From UBA8199 sp964507045 (lineage in GTDB: Bacteria > Verrucomicrobiota > Verrucomicrobiia > Limisphaerales > UBA8199), in NCBI GenBank assembly GCA_964507045.1, contig CAZDOO010000006.1:1-64000 (forward strand): a DNA stretch of 64,000 nt. The letters run 5' to 3'. Each line of letters begins with the position of its first letter. Positions within the stretch are counted from its first letter, which is position 1. The notes below the pieces were generated by a model. The model made no database searches. It was given only the letters and a program-made list of their open reading frames with translations, and was not told the origin of the DNA. Below are positions 34,801-41,395 of this stretch, piece after piece. The position numbers and the translations under genes are program-made.

Positions 34801-35445
34801 GCCGCCGCTGCCGCTCATCGGGCTGCCCGAGGAATTGCCACGTCCCAGCCCCTGCGCGCCCGCATAACCCCTCCCATCCGCGCTGATCATTGCCCCCTGT
34901 GCCACCGTGACGTCCCCCGTCACTGTCAGGCTCAATCCCCCGCCCACCGTGTTGTGGTAATCATAACTCACCAGGTTCGTGCTCCCCTCCGCGATGGCCG
35001 AGTTCGCCGTGAGCAGCAAGGTGGTGAGCCCGTTGGTGTCCGTGCCGGTCACATAATCCACCCCGTTGGAGTAGGTCACCGCCCCGGCATAATCCTGCAC
35101 GATGATGCTGCCGGCCGCCACGGTGGCGTTGGAGAGCGTCGCCACATTCGTCAGGCTCAATACCTGCGCCTCATTCGTGGCCGTGAACCAGTTATACAGG
35201 TATCCGAGCGGCGCCGCCGAATGCGTCAGGTTGCCTCCGTTCTGCACCTGCAGGCTGGCAAACGAGTGCGCCCCATCCACCGTCAGGGTGCAGTTAGTGA
35301 CCACCACCTCCAACCCGTCGTAGTTGGTGTCGTAAGACCGAATGAGGGTGTCGTTGGTGAAGCTGACCGCGACAGCGGTGAGTCCCGGCAGCAAAAACGC
35401 CGTCACAGACAGAGCGAGGCGCAGAGAGCAGAGCATCCTTTTCAT
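28870..35445 (-). CDS. Giant secreted glycine-rich repeat protein
   Basis: 2191-residue exported protein. A signal peptide (MLCSLRLALSVTAFLLPG) is followed by one divergent and six clear tandem units of about 260-290 residues (to about residue 1950). Each unit has VLxDNGGQxGTNT, a polar strand pair, QAGGGIIADGxG, a Gly/Tyr-rich run, GGGGGGGRIA and GGAGTIYTKANSQ, consistent with a beta-helix-like or autotransporter-like shaft. The C-terminal part holds an Ig-like domain (about 1965-2060), a carboxypeptidase-regulatory-like domain (GSITNTNGEPVAEVLVQSDG) and a terminal beta domain (LVLSWYGIPGVGYQAYYS). The probable role is surface structure or adhesion. The ATG at 35445 is preferred over the TTG at 35472. 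Codon-level Gly-rich runs of GGC/GGG make this a likely site of recombination. Confidence 0.85.
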   Translation of the reverse strand: MKRMLCSLRLALSVTAFLLPGLTAVAVSFTNDTLIRSYDTNYDGLEVVVTNCTLTVDGAHSFASLQVQNGGNLTHSAAPLGYLYNWFTATNEAQVLSLTNVATLSNATVAAGSIIVQDYAGAVTYSNGVDYVTGTDTNGLTTLLLTANSAIAEGSTNLVSYDYHNTVGGGLSLTVTGDVTVAQGAMISADGRGYAGAQGLGRGNSSGSPMSGSGGGYGGFGGQSEDGGGGGGTSYGSIQQPVPLGSGGGSGYGGLGGSGGGSLKLVVGGTLRVDGLVTANGVNATNERAGGGAGGSIWLSAASVAGAGTLSANGGAGEPARGGGGGGGRIAVQYDSNLFSGATYARGGSGYVRGGAGTIYTRANSQYVGQVLVDNGGRSGARTSFPLAEAFDLTAQGGALIVVEGSRSFGNLVLKSNAWLSLVNQLVTVTGNATIQAGGGITADGAGNAGGQGTGAGRSYASGLGYTGGGGGYGGYGAAGGATNSSGGITYGMVATPADLGGGGGTYSPYAIGGPGGGAVRLTVTGMLLLDGRISADGSAGLTEGGGGGAGGSVWLTVGTLAGAGTISANGGLGNGAGLGAGGGGGGGRVAIQYTANLFFGVASARGGGGAGYGGAGTIYTKANSQSWGQVLADNGGQAGTNTTLGSSSPSTVDLTVKGGAVVAPPSSQAFGTLLIASNGWLSLANQTLGVAGNATVQAGGGIIADGTGNAAGSGTGAGRYSSGTGPGYIGGGGGYGGCGGTGLPGTGTLGPIGGTAYGDAANPSDLGSGGGGYYYNPGMGGAGGGAIRLTVTGVLLVDGRISAGGGAAVSASGGGGSGGTINLTVGTLAGAGTIAANGGMGLYQGGGGGGGRIAIRYGVYDFTGAVSAYGGSGYAIGGAGTIYTKANSQPYGLIVADNGGQAGTNTSCSTAGTIDLVVRGGAIVSPPNTTLGSLLVASNGWIVLTNSSQQVTVTGNATIQAGGGIIADGAGYAGGSGTGVGNYRSAGSYGYVGSGAGYGGYGGAGSPLPDYPAPSGGNSYGNPMAPTDLGSGGGGYSPYAVGGTGGGAIRLTVAGLLQVDGRISARGMPGIAPSAGGGSGGSIYLTVGTLAGSGVISVNGGAGNSRGGGGGGGRIAVVFNSSASVNGFTGQMSAYGGSGYTAGGAGTIYTKPYSTSQGPAVVVLDNGGQAGTNSGWPLGGTSDLILRNGAALGLPISSQTLFGNVLISSNAWIYVAGSAGLNGPTLNVNGNVTIQAGGGIIADSGGYSYSNGGMGPGGGIYSGYASSGGGFGGCGGASGGSPASPGGKTVGLVSTGGPGSAGGTSGTSFVGGSGGGAISLNVSGALLVDGRISSAGGAGLNSNAGGGSGGGIAITTGTLAGSGVIAANGGAGNSLGGGGGGGRVVLLCNTANAFGGLVSAYGGAGFVRGGAGTIYTSARSGYAQVLADNGGQVGTNTSWTASPVMNLTVTGGAIVASQSPLMLANLLVTSNAWVVVSNQVLTVTSNATVQAGGGIIADGTGYGGNLGNGAGKYISGSPTGNVGGGGGYGGNGASGGSNTLAYGGNSYGSVTAPTAYGSSGGSSSSVSLPPGAGGGAVRMNVTGTLLVNGRISANGGTAPGQGSGGGSGGSVWLTAGTLAGAGVISANGGAGNGWGGGGGGGRVALQYGVNAFEGTVSACGGGYAVGGAGTISTKANSQTTGQVLVDNCGRSGTNTPVGGLTLFDLVIRGGAVAYPSSPSLLLSNLVINSGGVFTCGQGQTNLDVEVLRNATIDAGGIMAVDGRGFTAGVGPGAGVSSHSIGSGAGYGGNGGASSWSPGGGTYGSAPEPVDWGSGGGLGYGAATGGSEGGGAIRLTVGGALTVNGRLSASGNAGMQDDAGGGSGGSLWLSAGALVGAGTIAAEGGAGELFEGGGGGGGRIAVYTPLNLFGGLVSAAGGEGLFPGQAGSVYSAAAPAVPQVVSITPVGVLTAAVSSAEVVFNAPVNPYSVQSPGVLLTTPGGVVMSNVTSTALSPYRFQLNFDAQTAQGDYTVTVGPPVADLFGQQLSQVYTGMFAIAWTTVQGSITNTNGEPVAEVLVQSDGGGAGTTTDTNGNYVLAVPPGGAVIVTPSKSGLVFVPSSRTYWDVTTAITNENYLAVTSVTPTLISQVESNSLVLSWYGIPGVGYQAYYSIDLVNWLPYGDVLAGSNSLLQLVVPIDTNSNMFFRMGASY

Positions 35446-35778
35446 AAGGCGACTTGAGTTCGCTGGATTCAATTGACTAACCGACCCTGGATTCCTGGCG
35501 TTACAGGATTAACGGAAGCCTTGCTATCCGAATGCGGCCACGTTGGCAAGTCTGTGCTGCGCCTCTCGACACTCCCCACCGCGAGTTCGGCCGGACAGCC
35601 TCTCCGCCGATGGCCCGCCCCTGGCACCAGCGTATGACCGTAGCCCCACCGTATGCTCACCGGCACCTCACCGTATCCTCACCGTTGAACCTCTAACTTG
35701 AAGTTAGAGGTTCAACGGTGAGGATACGGTGAGGTGCCGGTGAGGTAAGCCAGCAGAGAGGGGGGGTATTGCCGGCGC
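35446..35778. other. 333-base intergenic region
   Basis: No gene is visible except the palindromic element at 35656-35744 and its conserved flank (35745-35772). It separates the start of the glycine-rich protein gene from the stop of a small lipoprotein gene on the same strand. Confidence 0.6.
35656..35744. repeat. 89-bp palindromic element, copy 2 (perfect 44-bp arms)
   Basis: The two 44-base arms (35656-35699 and 35701-35744) are perfectly complementary around a single G (35700). The left arm divides into CTCACCGGCAC, CTCACCGTATC, CTCACCGTTGA and ACCTCTAACTT, each 11 bases. The right flank (35745-35772), read on the minus strand, matches the left flank of the copy at 51530 almost base for base (AATACCCCCTCT and GCTGGCT). 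The innermost units differ from those of the other two copies on both arms at once, so pairing has been kept while sequence changed. Confidence 0.95.
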
Positions 35779-35898
35779 TCAGTCGTTGGGCACCCAGCCT
35801 TTGCCGGGGATGTATTCCCGGCTGCCGGAATGGGTCTGGCATCCCGTCGCCACGAGCAGGGTCGCCACCAGCACCAACAGCAGACAAAGTTTTGACAT
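35779..35898 (-). CDS. Small lipoprotein, 39 residues
   Basis: The reading frame MSKLCLLLVLVATLLVATGC continues to SREYIPGKGWVPND and then stop. The hydrophobic signal with lipobox LVATGC predicts cleavage before Cys20 and lipid attachment, leaving a 20-residue mature peptide with several Gly and aromatic residues. On the minus strand, TTGCTC, 16 bases, then TAAATT lie just upstream and could be its promoter, which would leave a leader of under 15 bases. Function is unknown. It is divergent from yqgE, 55 bases away. Confidence 0.75.
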   Translation of the reverse strand: MSKLCLLLVLVATLLVATGCQTHSGSREYIPGKGWVPND

Positions 35899-35953
35899 GG
35901 ACGCAATTTAATCCAGATTGGCGGCGGAGCAAGTATGAGACAGCTCTAGCGAC

Positions 35954-36514
35954 ATGGCGGAGAAGCCAAAGTACCTGAAAGGCCAGTTGCTCCTGGACAG
36001 CGGCCAATTGTGCGGTTCGTTCTTCCAGCGCACCGTCGTGCTGATCTGCCAGCATGACGCCGAGGGCGCTTTCGGCCTGGTGCTCAACCGCGCCACGGGC
36101 AAGAACGTCGGCGAAATGATCGTCGCCGACCTGCCGGACGCGCTTAAGGCCTGCCCGCTCTACCTGGGGGGGCCGGTCCAGCCGTCGGCCTTTAGCTTCC
36201 TTCACTCCGACGCCTTCCTGGCGGATGCCAACGTGATGCCGAACCTGAATCTGGGCCATTCGGTGGATGATTTGGTGGAGTTGGGTGAAGCGTTCTCGCC
36301 CACGCGCAAGCTCAAGCTGTTCGCGGGTTATGCCGGATGGAGCGCGGGCCAGCTCGAAGGCGAGATGAAACGCAAGGCCTGGCTCACCCATCCCGCCTCG
36401 CTCGAACTGGTGTTCGACGTTGCCCCCGAGCAGCTCTGGCCGGAAATTCTGCGGCGGAAGGGCGGGCTGTTCAAGCTGCTGGCCCAGTCGCCCGAGGATC
36501 TGTCACAGAACTGA
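35954..36514 (+). CDS. YqgE/AlgH family protein (UPF0301)
   Basis: 186-residue protein of the usual family length. Signatures are LKGQLLLDSGQLCGSFFQRT at the start, VVLICQHDAEGAFGLVLNRA and LYLGGPVQPSAFSFLH in the middle, and LFAGYAGWSAGQLEGEM near the C-terminus. The family forms a single compact fold; AlgH influences alginate and other regulatory outputs in Pseudomonas but no biochemical activity is established. It stands alone on the plus strand between a divergent lipoprotein gene and a convergent peptidase-like gene. Confidence 0.95.
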   Translation: MAEKPKYLKGQLLLDSGQLCGSFFQRTVVLICQHDAEGAFGLVLNRATGKNVGEMIVADLPDALKACPLYLGGPVQPSAFSFLHSDAFLADANVMPNLNLGHSVDDLVELGEAFSPTRKLKLFAGYAGWSAGQLEGEMKRKAWLTHPASLELVFDVAPEQLWPEILRRKGGLFKLLAQSPEDLSQN

Positions 36515-36558
36515 CCGGGAGGGAATTCTTACCGGGTTCTACTGCGAAATGGCAGAAT

Positions 36559-37650
36559 CTACTTCCGTGCGGCTGGACTGTCAGCCTGCCCCAACGCCTC
36601 AACCATCCGCCGGAGCGGCGGCGAGTCGGGCGAATAGCGCCGGCACACGTTGATTACGGCGGCCCAGAGGTAGCGGTCGTTTTCGGATGATCGCTGTCGC
36701 TCCTCGCTCCAGTCCAGTGGATCGAGGCTGCCTGCCTTCGAAGCCGCGTCGTCCGCCCGGTCCAGTTCTTCGAGCAAGGCCTTGAGCAGCGGCGCGCCAT
36801 AGAAGACGGCATCCTCGATAATCGGCGTCGGTGAGCCGGGATACCGCGCACCGCGCAGCTTCTCGGGCACCTGCACCCTGCCCGCCGGATCCGTGGCGCG
36901 GGCGAGCGCCTGCCAGAATCGGCTCGCGTCATAGCTGCGTTTGAACAAGTCCTCCAACTCGGCCCGGGTGGCGGGCAGCGCGCCCGCCTCACCCGCGCCC
37001 GCGCGCAAAAGGTCCTCTGACCAGCGGGCGGTGCCCTCGTAATACCAGGGGGTCTTAAACAGTGTGTAGCCATTCTGGAAGACGTGGAACAGCTCGTGGG
37101 CGGGGGAAAGATTGCGCGGTTGCAATTTCGCGGACAGGTCAATGGTCAGGACTTCGACACCTTCGGGCGAGTCGCCGGGCCGGTGGTAGTTCACGATGGC
37201 GTCGCCGGCCATGCCATTCCTGGTTCCTCCCAAGTCGCAGACGTTCACGTCAATGAACTGTACGCGTCCCCGGTAACGTTGGCTCGCGAACGGATGCCGG
37301 AGGCCCAGGATTTCCACGTAGCAACGTCTCGCTGTAACCAGTTGGAGCGCCAGGCTTTGAATCTTATCCGGAACACCGTCGCGGTCGCGGTCCTGTCGGT
37401 CCGCCACCGGCAGCGCCTGGTCGCCCTTGAGGGTGTAGTAGATGCGGAATTCCTCGGAAACGAAGCGCTGGTCCAGCGCCACGCGGCTCCGCTGCCATTC
37501 GGGCCAGCGCTGTACTCTCTCGGCCCCGGCAGCAGCCATCGCCAGCAAGCCGGCCACGGAGGCGCAAAGCAGCATGACGCCCAAGTGATGCCCACGGTTC
37601 AGGGCGTGGTCAACGGCTCCCGAATATTGAACAGGCAGCTTGCGGGCCAT
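36559..37650 (-). CDS. Putative secreted zinc metallopeptidase-like protein
   Basis: 363-residue protein with an N-terminal hydrophobic export signal (GVMLLCASVAGLLAMAAAG). The central region has SPAHELFHVFQNGYTLF, which contains the zinc-binding HExxH motif (HELFH). About 20 residues later comes WYYEGTARWSEDL, where a glutamate could be the third zinc ligand as in gluzincins. Before this, RDRDGVPDKIQSLALQL resembles a calcium-binding loop. The protein family is not otherwise recognised. It is convergent with yqgE. Peptidase activity is inferred from motif geometry only. Confidence 0.65.
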   Translation of the reverse strand: MARKLPVQYSGAVDHALNRGHHLGVMLLCASVAGLLAMAAAGAERVQRWPEWQRSRVALDQRFVSEEFRIYYTLKGDQALPVADRQDRDRDGVPDKIQSLALQLVTARRCYVEILGLRHPFASQRYRGRVQFIDVNVCDLGGTRNGMAGDAIVNYHRPGDSPEGVEVLTIDLSAKLQPRNLSPAHELFHVFQNGYTLFKTPWYYEGTARWSEDLLRAGAGEAGALPATRAELEDLFKRSYDASRFWQALARATDPAGRVQVPEKLRGARYPGSPTPIIEDAVFYGAPLLKALLEELDRADDAASKAGSLDPLDWSEERQRSSENDRYLWAAVINVCRRYSPDSPPLRRMVEALGQADSPAARK

Positions 37651-37788
37651 GCCCGAGTCTTGGCGGCGGCTGGCTGGGTTGTCAATACGCTCATCCAGGT
37701 GATTCGACGGTATCTACGCGCACCTCACGATCTTGGTATGGTCGTGTCAGCGCCACGCGCGGGGCGGGCAAGAACCCGCCGGCAGGAC

Positions 37789-37986
37789 TCACTCGTTTAT
37801 GCCCCAGTGGTGGGTGTAATAACGGTCGTCGCCCCGGGCGAGGATTTCCTGAAGCACCGACGTGGTCGTGGAGGCGCGAGTTTCAAGGTCGCGCAGGATG
37901 GGCTCGATGGGATCCACCGGCAAATTGAACTTCTCGACCTCGGGGGCGGGAGCCGATTCCGGGGAGGGCGTTTGTTGTTTGGCCAT
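37789..37986 (-). CDS. Hypothetical small protein, 65 residues
   Basis: Starts MAKQQTPSPESAPAPEVEK and ends LARGDDRYYTHHWGINE. The N-terminal third is rich in Pro, Ala and Glu and probably disordered; the middle (DPIEPILRDLETRASTTTSV) is likely helical; the C-terminus is aromatic and His-rich. No family is recognised. A CATRGGGT-type palindrome lies about 75 bases upstream (38060-38079), which supports its being a real, regulated gene. An upstream in-frame start at 38046 is possible. Confidence 0.55.
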   Translation of the reverse strand: MAKQQTPSPESAPAPEVEKFNLPVDPIEPILRDLETRASTTTSVLQEILARGDDRYYTHHWGINE

Positions 37987-38059
37987 AACTGCTTTCCGGC
38001 TTTGATTGCTACCATGCTTCACGGGACTCCGTACTAATACGCACAATCCACCCCGCCCG

Positions 38060-38079
38060 CTATGGGGTGAACACCCTAT
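38060..38079. promoter_or_regulatory. Candidate operator related to the site at 17701
   Basis: TATGGGGTGAACACCCTATG matches the palindrome at 17701-17720 at 17 of 20 positions and keeps the GGGGT/ACCC core. It lies between the NifX-like gene and the 65-residue protein gene, upstream of the latter. Confidence 0.4.
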
Positions 38080-38177
38080 GGCTGGGGACGGAAACTGGAC
38101 TCGGAAATGCTAACCGCGGAAGCGAGTTGCCGTCCACCCTGCCGGGGCAGACGGCCACAAAGGAGCCCGGCGGTCTG

Positions 38178-38564
38178 TCACTGGTGCGATGGGCATTGGT
38201 GCCCCGGCTCGGAATGGTGAGCGCTACAGCCGACGCCGGAGTCTTGCCACTTGCCAGCCAGAAATGCCTCGACGGCTTGGCGGGCGTCGCCGGAGCAGCC
38301 GCGGTGGACTTCAATGCCGTGGCGCTGGAGGACATTGAGCGCGCCCTCGCCCATGCTGCCCGCCAGCAGGATGGAGACGCCTTTTTGTTTAAGAATGGCG
38401 GCAATATTGGACTTGCATCCGCAGCCCGGCGGCGAGAGCACGATCCCGGCCTCTTGGGCGGCCTGCTGATCGCTCACGCTGAAAAGCGTGAACTGGAAGC
38501 AATGGCCGAAGTGGTCATCAACGGTGTGGTTGGCCCGAGTGGGCACGGCAATTATGGTGTTCAT
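38178..38564 (-). CDS. NifX/NifB-type dinitrogenase iron-molybdenum cofactor domain protein
   Basis: 128-residue protein with the small cofactor-binding fold (MNTIIAVPTRANHTVDDHFG; IVLSPPGCGCKSNIAAIL; SILLAGSMGEGALNVLQ). Relatives bind Fe-Mo or other metal clusters. Many occur in genomes without nitrogenase and have unknown roles, often next to DUF134 genes as here. Its start overlaps the DUF134 stop (ATGA), so both are made together. No nif structural gene is in the window. Cys in GCGC and the C-terminal His/Cys-rich tail (SGVGCSAHHSEPGHQC) may add metal ligands. Confidence 0.88.
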   Translation of the reverse strand: MNTIIAVPTRANHTVDDHFGHCFQFTLFSVSDQQAAQEAGIVLSPPGCGCKSNIAAILKQKGVSILLAGSMGEGALNVLQRHGIEVHRGCSGDARQAVEAFLAGKWQDSGVGCSAHHSEPGHQCPSHQ

Positions 38565-39121
38565 TTCTTTAGGTATAGCTGGTGGTGGTAATGGTCTTCA
38601 CGGAGCAGGGCTCGCCCGCAGGACGAGCAGCGGCTTTCGCGGCACGGCTTGCCTTTGAGGTGGGGAATCCGGGTGTTGCAATGGGTGCAGATACAGTATC
38701 CGTGAGTTCGGCACCTGGGGGGCTCGGGGTTCAGGCGCCGCACGGTGGCGGCGCGGCAAAACGGGCAGACGGAGGTTTCGTCGGCGCGGATAATGAGCTT
38801 CCAGCAGCTCTCGCAGCGATACCAGTACTCTTCGGTCTGGTAGGTGCCGCCTTCGATGAGCAGGGCTTTGCCTTCCACCAGGGCGGTGGCGAGGGTTCGC
38901 CGGGCCTTGTCGCAGATGCGGGTGAAGGTGGGGCGCGATACGTTCATGCGCCGGGCCGCCTGTTCGTGGGGAAGTCCCAGATAATCGGCCAGACGGAGGG
39001 CCTCAAACTCGTCGAATAACAGAATCACCGGCTCCAGCTCACGGAAGGGAATGCCAAAGGGCTTGAAGCCCTCCATCATGGGGGGCTTTTCAATCACTCG
39101 CCTGTTTACCGGACGCGGCAT
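38561..39121 (-). CDS. DUF134 helix-turn-helix protein with C-terminal zinc-ribbon domain
   Basis: 186 residues. The DUF134 part (1-100) starts MPRPVNRRVIEKPPMMEGF and has a sigma-like helix-turn-helix (PHEQAARRMNVSRPTFTRI). The C-terminal half adds two Cys clusters: CESCWK with CPFC, and CICTHCN with CSSCG. The second resembles the CxCPxCG...PCxxxxCPxCG domain often attached to DUF134 or NifX-like proteins. It is probably a metal-responsive or redox-responsive DNA-binding protein controlling its own operon. A 22-bp palindrome (39132-39153) lies 10 bases upstream of its start. A minus-strand TTGACA (complement of 39165-39170) lies just beyond it, so bound protein could block transcription. 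Confidence 0.88.
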   Translation of the reverse strand: MPRPVNRRVIEKPPMMEGFKPFGIPFRELEPVILLFDEFEALRLADYLGLPHEQAARRMNVSRPTFTRICDKARRTLATALVEGKALLIEGGTYQTEEYWYRCESCWKLIIRADETSVCPFCRAATVRRLNPEPPRCRTHGYCICTHCNTRIPHLKGKPCRESRCSSCGRALLREDHYHHQLYLKK

Positions 39122-39131
39122 AAGTCTGCTC

Positions 39132-39153
39132 GTTATGCACCATGGTTCATAAC
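39132..39153. promoter_or_regulatory. 22-bp palindromic operator upstream of DUF134-NifX operon
   Basis: The outer GTTATG and CATAAC are perfectly inverted and 20 of the 22 positions are symmetric around ACCATGGT. It sits between a TTGACA-like box and the start codon of the DUF134 gene. The likely ligand is the DUF134 protein itself (autoregulation); another regulator is possible. Confidence 0.55.
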
Positions 39154-39416
39154 TGGAGCGGCGTTGTCAACTCTTTCCTGGCAGGGCGCGGCGGCTAATG
39201 GCAAATGCATTCCTTGCCGTAATTGCACAGGTCGGTCACCAACCCCACAAGCCTGCCCTATTCTTGCCGGCCCCAGGGTGGTGCTGGACGGGAGGACAGG
39301 CTGGACCTGATGACGAGATATCGTAGGCGTTGCCCGCAAAGCCGTGTTGGACTAGAAAGGAGTCGGCAGAGGGGCGCTCCGCCATGACGGCGGTCATTCG
39401 GGGGTCGAGTTTGCCG

Positions 39417-39445
39417 TTGCGGGAGGTTGGGGGATTCTCTAGGGT
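39417..39445 (+). promoter_or_regulatory. Putative promoter of the PfkB-family kinase gene
   Basis: TTGCGG (39417-39422) and TAGGGT (39440-39445) are separated by 17 bases, about 35 bases before the kinase ATG. The remaining part of the 358-base divergent region 39122-39479 shows no gene. Confidence 0.35.
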
Positions 39446-39479
39446 CCGCCGTTCACAACGAGAGATGACTTGATTTGTT

Positions 39480-40379
39480 ATGAGTGTGTTGATTGTCGGC
39501 TCGACGGCGCTGGATTCCATCAAGACCCCAAAGGCGGAGAACCCGCGGTTGCTCGGCGGCTCGGCCAGCCATGCGTCGGTAGCGGCCAGCTTCTTTGGCC
39601 CGGTCAAACTGGTTGGGGTGGTGGGGGAGGATTTCCCCGAGCGCTATATCCGGCTCTACCGGCGTCACGGGATTGACCTGGAGGGGTTGCAGCGGCTGCC
39701 GGGCAAGACGTTTCACTGGTCGGGCGAGTATGAGGCGAATATGAACAACCGGCGGACGCTGCGGACCGAGTTGGGCGTGTTTGAGAAATTCACACCCGAG
39801 CTGCCGGCGGCGTACCAGGCCACACCGTTTGTGCTGCTGGCCAACATCGCGCCCGCCTTGCAGCATCATGTGCTGGACCAGATGCGGCGGCCCCGGTTTG
39901 TGGCGGCCGACACGATGGACTTGTGGCTCAAGATGGCGCTGCCGGACCTGGTGCGGTTGCTGAAGCGGTTGGACGCGTTCGTGCTCAATGACAGCGAGGC
40001 GCAACAGTTGACGGGAGAGGACAATCTGCTCGCCGCGCTCAAGCAGATCCACCGGCGGGGCCCGAAATACGTGGTCATCAAGCAAGGTTCGCATGGCTCC
40101 GTGCTGTCCGGTCCGCGGGGTCTGTTTGTCTGCCCCGCGTATCCGCTGCGCAAGGTGGTGGACCCGACGGGCGCCGGGGATTCGTTTGTGGGCGGCATGA
40201 TGGGCTATCTGGCGGCGGCCAAAGGGCCCATTGACAGCCACATCCGGCGGGCAATGGTTTACGGGAGCGTGGTGGCGTCGTTCTGCTGCGAGGGATTCGG
40301 ACTCCAGCGCACAACCAACGTCACGCGGGCGCAGATTGACGGGCGCGTGCGAGAGCTGGAGCGGCTGACGCGGTTCTAA
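39480..40379 (+). CDS. PfkB-family carbohydrate/nucleoside kinase
   Basis: 299-residue ribokinase-fold kinase. The N-terminus has VLIVGSTALDSIKTP and LLGGSASHASVAASFF. The C-terminal signature DPTGAGDSFVGGMMGYL contains the catalytic aspartate and the ATP anion hole. It phosphorylates a sugar, sugar-like alcohol or nucleoside; the substrate cannot be told from sequence. Relatives with this N-terminus are common in Verrucomicrobia as adenosine/sugar-kinase-like proteins. It ends directly against the convergent serine acetyltransferase gene with no spacer. A sugar-phosphate supply role for the BMC pathway is conceivable but unsupported. Confidence 0.92.
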   Translation: MSVLIVGSTALDSIKTPKAENPRLLGGSASHASVAASFFGPVKLVGVVGEDFPERYIRLYRRHGIDLEGLQRLPGKTFHWSGEYEANMNNRRTLRTELGVFEKFTPELPAAYQATPFVLLANIAPALQHHVLDQMRRPRFVAADTMDLWLKMALPDLVRLLKRLDAFVLNDSEAQQLTGEDNLLAALKQIHRRGPKYVVIKQGSHGSVLSGPRGLFVCPAYPLRKVVDPTGAGDSFVGGMMGYLAAAKGPIDSHIRRAMVYGSVVASFCCEGFGLQRTTNVTRAQIDGRVRELERLTRF

Positions 40380-41300
40380 TCAGATGTGGAAGTCTTCAGG
40401 TGGGCGGTGGCGTTCCTTCTTGCTGATGACCTTGACCCGCGCATCTTCCTGGACCACCAGGGAATTGGGCGGAACGCTGGTGGTGAGAAAGACGTTCGCC
40501 CCGATGGTGCTGCCTTCGCCCACCACGGTGTCGCCGCCCATAATGGTAGCGCCGGCATAGATAGTCACACGGTCTTCGAGGGTCGGATGGCGCTTCTGCC
40601 CGCGAAGCTGCTGGCCCGCCGCCAGGGACTTGGCCACCAGACCCACCCCCTGATACATCTTCACGTGGCTGCCGATGCTGGTGGTCTCGCCCACCACGGT
40701 GCCGGTGCAGTGGTCCACGAAGAAGTGGGAGCCTATTTGAGCGCCCGGATGCAAGTCCATCCCCGTGCGGGTGTGCGCCCACTCGGTCATAATGCGGGGG
40801 ATAAGGGGAATGTGCTTAAGATACAGCTCGTGCGCCAGGCGTTGCACCGCGATGGCTTCAATGAAGGGATAGGCGACAATGACTTCTTCTTTGCTGAGCG
40901 CCGCCGGGTCGCCATTGTAGGCAGCCTCGGTGTCGGTCTGAAGCAATTCGCGGATGCGCGGCAAGCCGGCGACGAATTCGACCGTCAACGTGCGCGCGAT
41001 CGGGCGCAGGCCCTTTCTGGGCAATTCGGGCGGAGGATTGTATTCGAGGCTCTTGGCGATTTCGGTTTCCAGGCTGCGCAGGGTGGTCTCTAGCAGCGAG
41101 GAGGTGGCGGCTCGGAGCGCCGAAGAATGAACCAGCTTCTCGTCAAAGAAACCCGGGAAGAGGAGTTGGAGGAGGTCAACAGTGATAAGCGCAATCGCAC
41201 GCTTAGAGGGCAGGTTCTTGCCGTCCAAGTGGTTGATCCCACCCGCACTGGCATATGAGGCCATCAGGCGGTCGGTGAGCTGGATAGCGTTTAACGGCAT
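40380..41300 (-). CDS. cysE: Serine O-acetyltransferase
   Basis: 306-residue enzyme that makes O-acetylserine from serine and acetyl-CoA, the committed step of cysteine synthesis. The N-terminal helical domain is about 170 residues (ALRAATSSLLETTLRSLE; VEFVAGLPRIRELLQTD). The catalytic left-handed beta-helix begins at DLHPGAQIGSHFFVDHCTG, which carries the catalytic His/Asp, and runs through IYAGATIMGGDTVVGEGSTI. It is a longer form like those of plants and Bacteroidetes. The C-terminus lacks the usual isoleucine but ends DFHI, which also has a terminal Ile that could insert into cysteine synthase. ATG 41300 is preferred to TTG 41318. Confidence 0.93.
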   Translation of the reverse strand: MPLNAIQLTDRLMASYASAGGINHLDGKNLPSKRAIALITVDLLQLLFPGFFDEKLVHSSALRAATSSLLETTLRSLETEIAKSLEYNPPPELPRKGLRPIARTLTVEFVAGLPRIRELLQTDTEAAYNGDPAALSKEEVIVAYPFIEAIAVQRLAHELYLKHIPLIPRIMTEWAHTRTGMDLHPGAQIGSHFFVDHCTGTVVGETTSIGSHVKMYQGVGLVAKSLAAGQQLRGQKRHPTLEDRVTIYAGATIMGGDTVVGEGSTIGANVFLTTSVPPNSLVVQEDARVKVISKKERHRPPEDFHI

Positions 41301-41395
41301 GTAGTAAGTATCCGGCAAACGGCGATGGGACGCAAGGGGCGAGGGGAACGCGAAGCTGAACTCGAAGGCCCGCCAAGGACCTGGCGGGGAGGAAG

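Noticed and set aside
35656..35744. Integron attC site or tRNA-like structure
   Set aside because: No integrase, no attC core sites and no cloverleaf features; the structure is one straight, perfect palindrome.
38178..38564. NifX-like gene as a sign of nitrogen fixation
   Set aside because: No nif structural or assembly genes are in the window, and such small domain proteins are common in organisms that do not fix nitrogen.
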